Shown piece by piece: positions 6,533 to 11,898 of a stretch of 11,901 bases of DNA. Every line of letters starts with the position of its first letter. Position 1 is the first letter of the stretch. Source of the stretch: STF1-138 sp035356975 (lineage in GTDB: Bacteria; Patescibacteriota; Patescibacteriia; UBA1558; S5-K13); the NCBI GenBank assembly GCA_035356975.1, contig DAORGW010000026.1, positions 1 to 11,901 on the forward strand. Reading direction: 5' to 3'. The position numbers were made by a program, and so were the translations under genes. The notes under the pieces are model-generated. The model was given only the letters and a program-made list of their open reading frames with translations. It was not told the origin of the DNA and searched no databases.

Positions 6533-6951
6533 ATATTTTTAATTCTAGTTTCATTAAAGCTATTTATATTATTTAAAATATCAGCGACGGAAACATTATT
6601 TTTTGCTATCAACCAGTTTAATTTTGAAATTCTTGAATAAATATATTCAATTTCATAAGAATTTTGATTTAAATCCTCTTTTAAATAAACAACAACAATA
6701 TCATTTTTTAGCTCAGATTCTTTTATTCTAAAATCTTCTGGCAAATTATCCCTGTTTATAGATAAGTAATCGCTGGGCATTATATGATGCCTAATAAAAA
6801 TAATATCTTGACCGCTTTTTATTGCTTCAAGATATTTTTCTTCGTAATTATTCAGTTGAGTGTTTTTGCTCACAATAAATGAGCTTGCCTTTGAAATGTC
6901 ATCAGCTAGGTTTTTAATAGATTTTTCTTGTCCTATTAATAGCAAAATCAT
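6529..6951 (-). CDS. Soluble protein of unknown function (140 aa), first gene of membrane operon
   Basis: 140 aa, not recognised. It begins with a hydrophobic strand (MILLLIG) followed by a Lys/Asp-rich helix, then alternating strands and helices (IIFIRHHIMP at 50-59, IVVVYLKED at about 85-93). This suggests a small alpha/beta fold such as a Rossmann-like or P-loop-derived domain. No intact GxxxxGK motif is present; GQEKSIKN is only superficially similar. The ATG is nine bases after a perfect TATAAT, giving almost no leader. The stop overlaps the next ATG. Confidence 0.72.
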   Translation of the reverse strand: MILLLIGQEKSIKNLADDISKASSFIVSKNTQLNNYEEKYLEAIKSGQDIIFIRHHIMPSDYLSINRDNLPEDFRIKESELKNDIVVVYLKEDLNQNSYEIEYIYSRISKLNWLIAKNNVSVADILNNINSFNETRIKNI

Positions 6952-6960
6952 ATTTAGCTA

Positions 6961-6966
6961 ATTATA
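6961..6966 (-). promoter_or_regulatory. -10 box of the membrane operon
   Basis: TATAAT on the minus strand, nine bases before the ATG at 6951, predicts a near-leaderless transcript. The position expected for a -35 box (ATTTTG at 6989-6984) is a poor match, so activation by a regulator, or transcription from further upstream, is possible. Confidence 0.45.
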
Positions 6967-7003
6967 GCTTAATTATTATTACGCAAAATTTAAAAAGTAA
7001 ATA

Positions 7004-7103
7004 GTCAAGCCGTATACAGTCCTATTTTCAAGAAAAACAGCTTAGCAATAGGGTAAGACACAAAACAGGGTAAACGGCTCAAATTTGACTGTATAGGCCG
7101 TGA
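7004..7103. repeat. Nested inverted repeats beside the structured RNA
   Basis: GCC-G-TATACAGTC (7009-7021) pairs with GACTGTATAGGC (7087-7098) over 12 bp with one bulged base. Inside, CCTATT (7021-7026) pairs with AATAGG (7047-7052). A competing pairing is AGCCGT (7008-7013) with ACGGCT (7074-7079). The block is more GC-rich than its surroundings and has no long ORF. It could be the leader of the membrane operon, a second RNA, or a protein-binding region. Together with the RNA at 7150-7303 it accounts for most of the 488-base gap between divergent genes. Confidence 0.5.
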
Positions 7104-7149
7104 AAATGAGCTGATTTTAGCCTATGACGTGAGTTATAATCTCTCCAAT

Positions 7150-7198
7150 AAAAAAACGGACACCCGACCTAGTTGCGAAACTACACTTTGGGTATCCG
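7150..7198 (-). terminator. Terminator hairpin of the structured RNA
   Basis: On the minus strand CGGATACCC (7198-7190) pairs with GGGTGTCCG (7165-7157), nine bp with one G-U wobble, directly followed by seven T (7156-7150). The 24-base loop holds the 3' strand of P1. Forming this stem excludes the pairing of 7157-7169 with the P3 loop, so termination and the folded state compete. Confidence 0.75.
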
Positions 7199-7303
7199 TA
7201 AAGGATCCTACTTATGCTGGTCGGCGTGCCCGTTCCATTGCACAAGCAGGATAAATGCCAAGATTGGCTAAATCCTTTACAGATTAAGTATAGTTTCGCA
7301 ATT
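7150..7303 (-). ncRNA. Structured RNA of about 150 nt, family not recognised
   Basis: Transcribed leftward. Helices in plus-strand coordinates: P1 7173-7188 with 7286-7301; P2 7194-7206 with 7272-7284; P3 7207-7217 with 7240-7250; a small hairpin at 7257-7268. A tertiary pairing joins the P3 loop (7219-7232) to the 3' tail (7157-7169). A terminator closes the RNA (7150-7198). Read on the plus strand these helices contain six mismatches (7184/7290, 7197/7281, 7210/7247, 7214/7243, 7161/7194, 7160/7229). Every one is C with A, which becomes a G-U wobble on the minus strand. That fixes the transcribed strand. A promoter at 7306-7334 puts the start at the first base of P1. I do not recognise it as tmRNA, RNase P RNA, SRP RNA or a known riboswitch. 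It may be an independent RNA or a leader controlling the membrane operon. Confidence 0.8.
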
Positions 7304-7305
7304 AA

Positions 7306-7334
7306 ATCCTAGCATATTTTTTAAATAACCTCAA
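7306..7334 (-). promoter_or_regulatory. Promoter of the structured RNA
   Basis: On the minus strand TTGAGG (7334-7329), a 17-base spacer and TAGGAT (7311-7306), with an extended TGC element just before the -10. Transcription would start at about 7299-7303, coinciding with the 5' end of helix P1. Independent agreement of promoter and structure raises confidence. Confidence 0.6.
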
Positions 7335-7439
7335 ATTTATATTTTCTTTAATCATAGCCATATATGATATAAATTTCTTTGATTTTTAGTAAAATTTTTG
7401 TCAGAATGTTATTGTATTGGAAAATAATATTTTAAAAAT

Positions 7440-8570
7440 ATGGCTAGTTGGAGTTTTAGAAGAAGAATAAAAATAATACCAGGTGTTAGATTAAATTTTA
7501 GTAGAAGTGGTATAAGCACATCAATCGGAATTAGGGGTGCAAATTTTACTTTTGGTAAAGATGGAGCGTATTTAAATACAGGAATTCCTGGAACGGGTAT
7601 TTATAAAAGACAAAAAATTTCTTCTTCATCTAAATTAAATAATAACCTAAGGGCAGAAGAAAATAACGATACGAATAGCCAGTCATTAATAGAGCAAAAA
7701 GACAATATTTTTAGTGTAGAGCCTGATAAAATTACTAGTCAAAATATGGAGGGTGTAAAACAATCCATAATAGACGCTCATAATCAGCGTAAAGAGTTAG
7801 CCGTAGACATTAAAAAAGTTAAAAAAGATTTATTATGGTCAAAAGTAAAACTATTTTTTGTTTATCTCTTTATTGTTGGGTTTGTTTATAAAAAAATAGC
7901 AGAAGAAATAAGGGCTGATATTGAAAATCAAAAACAAGCAATTTTGGAATTAGAAAAACAAAAAAGTGAGTCTTATGTTCAACTAGATGCGGAGTTTGAT
8001 AATGAGTCCCTAAATAAATATGAACAGGTTTTAAAAAACTTTAAAGAGTTGATGGACATAGAAAAAATTTGGGATATAACTAGGGAGGAAGAAAATGATA
8101 AAACAAAAACTAGATCAGCAGCATCTAGGGCAATTGTTAGAAAGGAAATTAAAATAGGACTTAAAGATTTGGAAGATATTAAATACAGCAAACAGGCTTT
8201 ATGTTTTAATAATTCTAATGGAGCGGATTTGTATTTTTACCCAAGTTTTATTGTTATGCAGGGGAAAGATAGTTTTGGAGTTGTTGGACTAGATGAGATA
8301 GAATTTAGCTTTAATAGCGCTAAACTTATAGAACAAGAAAAAGTTCCTAAAGATTCTGAAATTATAGAATACACGTGGTTCAAAGTTAATAAAAACGGAC
8401 AGCCAGATAAAAGATTTAAAGATAATTATCAAATACCAGTTGTAAAATATGGTGTTATAAATTTAAAAACCAGCAATGGAGTTAATGAAGAGTATCAGTT
8501 TAGTAATTATCTGTTAAGTGAACAGTTTTCTAACGCATTTTTAGAGTTTAAAAAAATGATAGATAAATAA
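7440..8570 (+). CDS. DUF4236 membrane protein, first gene of cargo operon
   Basis: 376 aa. Residues 3-56 are a DUF4236 domain: FRRRIKIIPGVRLNFSRSG, STSIGIRGA, then GIPGTGIY at 49-56, a compact glycine-rich beta fold of unknown function. A disordered linker (60-105) leads to a membrane segment at about 136-150, flanked by charged helices (115-135 and 152-182, probably coiled coil). The C-terminal 150 residues form a soluble domain with TWFKVNKNGQPDKRFKDN (312-329) followed by IPVVKYGVI, an arrangement I recall from longer DUF4236 proteins. The gene follows 136 bases of AT-rich leader divergent from the structured RNA. TAATAT lies nine bases before the ATG, but no good -35 does. The next ATG is four bases after the stop. 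DUF4236 proteins occur in many accessory regions without an assigned role. Confidence 0.85.
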   Translation: MASWSFRRRIKIIPGVRLNFSRSGISTSIGIRGANFTFGKDGAYLNTGIPGTGIYKRQKISSSSKLNNNLRAEENNDTNSQSLIEQKDNIFSVEPDKITSQNMEGVKQSIIDAHNQRKELAVDIKKVKKDLLWSKVKLFFVYLFIVGFVYKKIAEEIRADIENQKQAILELEKQKSESYVQLDAEFDNESLNKYEQVLKNFKELMDIEKIWDITREEENDKTKTRSAASRAIVRKEIKIGLKDLEDIKYSKQALCFNNSNGADLYFYPSFIVMQGKDSFGVVGLDEIEFSFNSAKLIEQEKVPKDSEIIEYTWFKVNKNGQPDKRFKDNYQIPVVKYGVINLKTSNGVNEEYQFSNYLLSEQFSNAFLEFKKMIDK

Positions 8571-8574
8571 ATTA

Positions 8575-9189
8575 ATGTTTAACATATTTAAATCACAAGA
8601 AAAAATAGGCGGTGAAATTGCATTCCACCATTTAATTGAATGGTGGCTTGGAACATTTAATAAACAAGAACGAGAATATATTGTAAAAACATTCCAACCT
8701 CTGGGTAGTTCGCGTGACGTTTTGGTAAAAGGTGAAATTCAATATAGTAGCGGTAGTGCAGTTTCTTTATTATCTAATTTAGCTGGATGGTTTAAGAATG
8801 TTAAAGATAGGGAAATCGGTTATAAATTATTGAATAAGGCGGAGGATTTAATTAATAATAAAATAGAAGTATTAGATATTCATTTCTTCTATCATAATAA
8901 AATAGAATTTTATTATCGTTTTAGAGACATAGACAAAGAGTCTTTAAATATCGCAATTGAAGCTTGTAAAAAACAAATTGAACTTTCATCTAAATCAATA
9001 TTTGATTTTAAAAAGGAATACAAGGAATTACCAATGCACACAGGATATGAACAATTGGCTATAATTTTAGAGAAACAAAATCAATTTGATGAGGTTGTTG
9101 CTTTATGTGAACAAGCTAAAAAACAGGAATGGGGTGGAGAATGGGACAAAAGGATTGAAAGATGTTTAAAAAAGAAAAATAAAAATTAA
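8575..9189 (+). CDS. TPR-like protein, second gene of cargo operon
   Basis: 204 aa, no named family recognised. The N-terminus carries FHHLIEWWLGTF (17-28) and FQPLGSS (40-46), then helical pairs. Residues 155-183 (GYEQLAIILEKQNQFDEVVALCEQAKKQE) fit a tetratricopeptide repeat, and segments around 80-92 and 122-137 could be further helices of the same superhelix. Such scaffolds bind partner proteins. There is no signal peptide or membrane segment, so it is probably cytoplasmic. It starts four bases after the DUF4236 gene and ends four bases before the next, so the three are almost certainly one transcript. No ribosome-binding site is visible. Confidence 0.75.
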   Translation: MFNIFKSQEKIGGEIAFHHLIEWWLGTFNKQEREYIVKTFQPLGSSRDVLVKGEIQYSSGSAVSLLSNLAGWFKNVKDREIGYKLLNKAEDLINNKIEVLDIHFFYHNKIEFYYRFRDIDKESLNIAIEACKKQIELSSKSIFDFKKEYKELPMHTGYEQLAIILEKQNQFDEVVALCEQAKKQEWGGEWDKRIERCLKKKNKN

Positions 9190-9193
9190 CTCT

Positions 9194-9943
9194 ATGCAAA
9201 TGGAAAGCTATTATACTCTTTTAGAGCAGTTAAGAACTATTGCAAACAAATGTTTAACTAATCACCCAGAACCAAAAAGTGAAAAAGAGGGGCTATTGCT
9301 TTATGCTATTGCTAAGGCAGATAAAACGCTTTGTGCTTCATCTCTTTTGTGTCGTAATGGAATGGGTGAGGACGCCTCAATTTTATGTAGAAGTATTTTT
9401 GAATTGGCTTTAACCATAGAATATATTTTTCAAGATCCAACTGATAAAATGGCAAAGAGATATTTTTCCTACGACTGGATTCAAAGAAAAAAGATGTACG
9501 GTTATATGGCTAGATCTGGTCGGTTTCAAAAGTATTTATCATCCGCAGAAAGCCAGAAGATAATCACAGATATCAATAAAGAAGCAAATAAAGTAAATAA
9601 AAAATATAATTATGGTAGTAGTTGGTCGGACAAGAATATTGCTGACATGGCTAAAAGCGTAGGGTGGTTAGATTTATATGAAACCGCTTATAGAATACAG
9701 TGTAATTTTAGCCATTCTAATCCGAGATCATCCAATGACTATTTTAAAGAAGAGAATGGACGCTTAATTTTAAACTCCGGTCCAAGTGAGAATTTAGTAT
9801 CCGAAACACTTGTTACAATTTTTAACTCTTATTTCCATATTATTAGAAAGATTAATGATTATTTTAAAAAAGGATTAGGTGCTGAAATTAAAAAAATTGA
9901 GGATGACTTTGTGAACCTATTAAAAGCTTCTAATAAGAGTTAA
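9194..9943 (+). CDS. DUF5677-like protein, third gene of cargo operon
   Basis: 249 aa, all helical by appearance. CRSIFELALTIEYIF (65-79), RYFSYDWIQRKK (89-100) and CNFSHSNP (170-177, with His174) match the pattern I know from DUF5677 proteins: an Arg-Ser-x-x-Glu helix, a Tyr-rich helix and a conserved His. The biochemical function of that family is not established. Near relatives sit in mobile and defence-rich regions, so a defence or stress role is possible but not shown. A second ATG (9200) is an alternative start. The TAA (9941-9943) coincides with the edge of the attachment repeat. The hairpin at 10003-10030 would end the operon. Confidence 0.78.
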   Translation: MQMESYYTLLEQLRTIANKCLTNHPEPKSEKEGLLLYAIAKADKTLCASSLLCRNGMGEDASILCRSIFELALTIEYIFQDPTDKMAKRYFSYDWIQRKKMYGYMARSGRFQKYLSSAESQKIITDINKEANKVNKKYNYGSSWSDKNIADMAKSVGWLDLYETAYRIQCNFSHSNPRSSNDYFKEENGRLILNSGPSENLVSETLVTIFNSYFHIIRKINDYFKKGLGAEIKKIEDDFVNLLKASNKS

Positions 9944-10053
9944 TTTATCAAATATTCCATCAAAATAGTTTTCCAAGTTTTGCAGTTAGCCACCCTATTT
10001 GGAAAAGACGAATCTAAAAGCTCGTCTTTTCTGTTATATAATGGTAAAAATGT
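9942..10053. repeat. Attachment site copy 2 (P arm + core + P' arm)
   Basis: The left arm (9942-9995) matches 11102-11155 with four differences that I count. The right arm (9996-10053) matches 52-109 with four. Core ACCC is at 9992-9995. Having both element arms, it is an attP-type junction rather than attL or attR. Antisense, it encodes the integrase C-terminal frame without a stop from TFLPLYNRKDELL through the core to KTWKTILMEYLIN and a TAA at 9940-9942. Confidence 0.88.
10003..10030 (+). terminator. Terminator in attachment site copy 2
   Basis: AAAAGACGA (10003-10011) pairs perfectly with TCGTCTTTT (10022-10030). Compared with copy 1, the G-T wobble has become a G-C pair (C at 10026) while the arm still reads into T4. 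It ends the cargo operon that stops at 9943 and insulates the lipoprotein gene. Confidence 0.72.
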
Positions 10054-10122
10054 TATTTTTTTAGTAGAATTATTGATAAAATAGTGGTAGGCTTTAAAAA
10101 TAATTACTTAATTATTATTTTT

Positions 10123-11094
10123 ATGAAAAAGATTGTTTTAAGTTCTTCGTTTTTTTTAATTTTAATACTTTCTGGTTGTGATAACCAATTTGAAAAACAT
10201 ACTAACTATATTCAAGAAAATGTAAATATTATAGAAAGTGAACAAAAAAACAAACCTTTTACAGATGAAGAATTCGAAGCCAGACAGAAAAAATCAGAGG
10301 ACTTGGCCAAGTTGTCCCTGCAAATAAAACCAGGCAAAAAAGACGCTAACACGCCAACAATTGATTATGGAGAGATAGAAATAAAAGAAGAAAATAAAAA
10401 GCTTTTAGAAAGAGTTGTTGAAGCTTCCTATAAAAAAGAACTAGAAATTCTTGGAGATAAAAATATTTTAGAAAGAGTTGAACTTTCAGAAGAAGATTAT
10501 TTAGATGCTTTTAAAAACTTTACCAAAGAAATGACCCACATTATAACAACTAAGGATGTCTTAGTAAGTAAATGGGAAATCCAGTTAAATTATTTAGCTA
10601 AGGATCTGGGGGTGATTTATAAATTTGATGAAGCAACTCTTAGAAAAATATCAGAAGATAAGTCGCCAGTAATAGATCAAAGAAAGCTTACCAATCTCGG
10701 GATTTTAAATCGGTGGCTTGGGGTGGGGGGTGCTGTATTAAATACTGTTGATAAAAACGTTGTAGAAAAAGAGTTAATTAATAAGGAATTAGAGGCTGCC
10801 AGAAAATCTGTTGCTGTTATTGTTGATGCTTTAGTTCAAGAAAGAAAAACTGAAGATATAAAAATTGAATTTTTGGAAGACAAAGGTAGTGGACATAATA
10901 AAAATCAAGATAATTTGAAAGATTGTGTAATTAAAGGCAATATAAGCTATAATACGGGAGAGAAAATCTATCATTTTCCTGGTTGTGATTACTATAGTTC
11001 AACGGTTATAGATGAAAAATATGGAGAAAAGTGGTTTTGTACAGAACAGGAGGCTATAAACGCTGGGTGGAGAAAAGCTTATAATTGCCCATAA
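10123..11094 (+). CDS. Lipoprotein with C-terminal sunset domain
   Basis: 323 aa from ATG 10123. An in-frame GTG at 10084 would add 13 residues ahead of the signal peptide and is rejected. MKKIVLSSSFFLILILSGC is a lipoprotein signal with lipobox LSGC, modified at Cys19. Residues 20-265 are acidic and mostly helical, probably a long stalk or coiled-coil domain. The last 60 residues form a sunset-type domain (KGNISYNTGEKIYHFPGCDYY, then WFCTEQEAINAGWRKAYNCP), which is similar to the zinc-binding N-domain of Ada. Four cysteines (268, 288, 306, 322) could bind a metal. It probably sits on the outer face of the membrane. It is the only gene of element 2, with its own transcription unit. The -35/-10 pair near 10073-10100 (TTGATA, 16 bases, TAAAAA) is weak. 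Confidence 0.85.
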   Translation: MKKIVLSSSFFLILILSGCDNQFEKHTNYIQENVNIIESEQKNKPFTDEEFEARQKKSEDLAKLSLQIKPGKKDANTPTIDYGEIEIKEENKKLLERVVEASYKKELEILGDKNILERVELSEEDYLDAFKNFTKEMTHIITTKDVLVSKWEIQLNYLAKDLGVIYKFDEATLRKISEDKSPVIDQRKLTNLGILNRWLGVGGAVLNTVDKNVVEKELINKELEAARKSVAVIVDALVQERKTEDIKIEFLEDKGSGHNKNQDNLKDCVIKGNISYNTGEKIYHFPGCDYYSSTVIDEKYGEKWFCTEQEAINAGWRKAYNCP

Positions 11095-11101
11095 TTTTAA
11101 G

Positions 11102-11222
11102 AATTTACCAAATATTCCATCAAAAAAGTTTTCCAAGTTTTGCGATTAGCCACCCCGTTTGAAAAAGACGAGCTTTTAGGCTCGTTTTTTCTGTTATATG
11201 AGAATAAAAACTTGGTTTGCCA
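11102..11222. repeat. Attachment site copy 3 (P arm + core + P' arm)
   Basis: The left arm 11102-11155 is the same as 11798-11851 except for one base. The core ACCC is at 11152-11155. The right arm keeps the hairpin and extends to GGTTTGCCA (11214-11222), which matches 110-118. The antisense reading frame is again open: WQTKFLFSYNRKNE, through the core, to KTWKTFLMEYLVNS and TAA at 11097-11099. Confidence 0.87.
11163..11190 (+). terminator. Terminator in attachment site copy 3
   Basis: AAAAGACGAGC (11163-11173) pairs with GCTCGTTTTTT (11180-11190), 11 bp with one G-T wobble. The loop differs from copies 1 and 2 while the stem is kept and extended by one G-C pair. It ends the lipoprotein unit (stop at 11094). 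Confidence 0.78.
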
Positions 11223-11245
11223 GATAATTCAATAATAAGTATAAT
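11217..11245 (+). promoter_or_regulatory. Promoter of the GNAT gene, -35 box inside the attachment repeat
   Basis: TTGCCA (11217-11222), a 17-base spacer and a perfect TATAAT (11240-11245). Only six bases separate the -10 from the ATG at 11252, so transcription should start at or next to the A of the start codon, giving a leaderless message. The -35 hexamer is the last part of the repeat shared with copy 1. Confidence 0.75.
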
Positions 11246-11251
11246 TAAATT

Positions 11252-11845
11252 ATGGAAATTACTGATTATAAAATTAGAAAAATAAAACCCGACGATGTTT
11301 TAAAGCTTCATCGGGTTTATCTTTCGGCTTGGTTAGATACTTACCCCAACGAAGAATTTAACATTACAACCGAAGATATTATTTATAAATATGATCAAAG
11401 ACTGGCGCCAGATAAAATAGAGGAGAGCAAAGAAAAAATAACTCAAACAAAAGAGAACGAATTAAAATTATTACTAGAATATAACGGGGATGTAGTTGCT
11501 CTATGTAATGTTGCGATAGAAAAAGATTATAATCAGCTTCAGGCAATATATGTTCTTCCCGAATATCAAAGAATGGGAATAGGTGGTCTCATTTGGTCTG
11601 AGGCTGAAAAATTTTTAGATCCACATAAAAAAAGTATTGTTCACGTAGTTTCTTATAATGATAAGGCTATTAAGTTTTATGAAAAATTAGGGTTTAAGAG
11701 TACTAATAAAATATTTACAGACGAACGTTTTAAAATGAGAAATGGTTCTGTTTTTCCGGAACTAGAAATGGTAAGACCACCATTAAAAAATGAAGCTAAT
11801 TTACCAAATATTCCATCAAAAAAGTTTTCCAAGTTTTGCGCTTAG
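11252..11845 (+). CDS. GNAT-family N-acetyltransferase
   Basis: 197 aa. The GNAT fold is clear: IRKIKPDDVLKLHRVY at the N-terminus, LQAIYVLPEYQRMGIGGLIW at about 91-110 with the acetyl-CoA pyrophosphate-binding Q/RxxGxG loop (QRMGIG), and NDKAIKFYEKLGFK at about 131-144. It would transfer an acetyl group from acetyl-CoA to an amine; the substrate is unknown. A normal family member would end near PELEMVRPP. Here the frame runs on into the attachment repeat, which supplies the last residues (NLPNIPSKKFSKFCA) and the TAG at 11843-11845. It is the only gene of element 3, probably leaderless, and is followed by the terminator at 11867-11898. Confidence 0.88.
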   Translation: MEITDYKIRKIKPDDVLKLHRVYLSAWLDTYPNEEFNITTEDIIYKYDQRLAPDKIEESKEKITQTKENELKLLLEYNGDVVALCNVAIEKDYNQLQAIYVLPEYQRMGIGGLIWSEAEKFLDPHKKSIVHVVSYNDKAIKFYEKLGFKSTNKIFTDERFKMRNGSVFPELEMVRPPLKNEANLPNIPSKKFSKFCA

Positions 11846-11853
11846 CCACCCCA
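11798..11853. repeat. Attachment site copy 4 (attR: P arm + chromosomal half)
   Basis: The P arm and ACCC core end at 11851. The following CATAATGAAG is unrelated to the P' arms, so this is the outer right junction. Joining tRNA 43-51 to 11852 onward restores TAGCTACCCCATAATG, a tRNA-His end with CCA, followed by a terminator. This reconstructs the empty attB. The antisense frame ends KTWKTFLMEYLVN then TAG (11796-11798). Confidence 0.85.
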
Positions 11854-11866
11854 TAATGAAGCATAT

Positions 11867-11898
11867 AAAAATAACCCTAATATTATGGTTATTTTTTT
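11867..11898 (+). terminator. Original tRNA-His terminator, now after the GNAT gene
   Basis: AAAAATAACC (11867-11876) pairs with GGTTATTTTT (11887-11896) around a 10-base loop, followed by further T. In the reconstructed empty site it would lie 14 bases after the tRNA CCA, the usual place for its terminator. Confidence 0.8.

Larger units (their letters stand above)
52..9995. mobile_element. Element 1: integrase-bearing island in tRNA-His
   Basis: Bounded by the ACCC cores at 48-51 and 9992-9995, about 9.94 kb. The left end (P' arm, next to the integrase 3' end) matches the right sides of the junctions at 9996 and 11156. The right end (P arm) matches the left sides of the junctions at 11152 and 11848. 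It carries two serine recombinases, a RepA-like ATPase, a winged-helix regulator, a membrane-protein operon, a structured RNA and a three-gene cargo operon. No capsid, terminase, relaxase or type IV secretion gene is recognisable. It is best described as an integrative element of unknown transfer mode. Confidence 0.85.
9996..11155. mobile_element. Element 2: 1.16-kb cassette with one lipoprotein gene
   Basis: Runs from the P' arm at 9996 to the P arm ending at 11155, and holds a single plus-strand gene. It keeps the integrase's last codons in both arms but no catalytic part. It is either an internally deleted relative of element 1 or a cassette moved in trans. Confidence 0.75.
11156..11851. 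mobile_element. Element 3: 0.7-kb cassette with one acetyltransferase gene
   Basis: Runs from the P' arm at 11156 to the P arm ending at 11851, with one plus-strand GNAT gene that nearly fills it. To its right, 11852 onward has no P' arm and joins what was probably the original sequence downstream of tRNA-His. Confidence 0.75.

Noticed and set aside
7000..7310. CRISPR array or tracrRNA
   Set aside because: No regularly spaced repeats and no cas gene; the symmetry is that of helices within one RNA.
7302..7361. 19-codon minus-strand ORF (MAMIKENINLRLFKKYARI) ahead of the structured RNA
   Set aside because: It ends within the RNA promoter, has no support from spacing or content, and is of a length expected by chance.
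7351..7368. ATCATA/TATGAT inverted repeat upstream of the DUF4236 gene
   Set aside because: Six-bp arms in very AT-rich sequence are common by chance and no promoter element aligns with them.
10084..10122. Upstream GTG start for the lipoprotein
   Set aside because: It would place 13 residues before a complete lipoprotein signal peptide that begins properly at ATG 10123.
9942..11853. Class 1-type integron with attC sites
   Set aside because: The repeats are long direct repeats with a tRNA core and no attC-like folded site, and the recombinases are serine enzymes, not tyrosine IntI.
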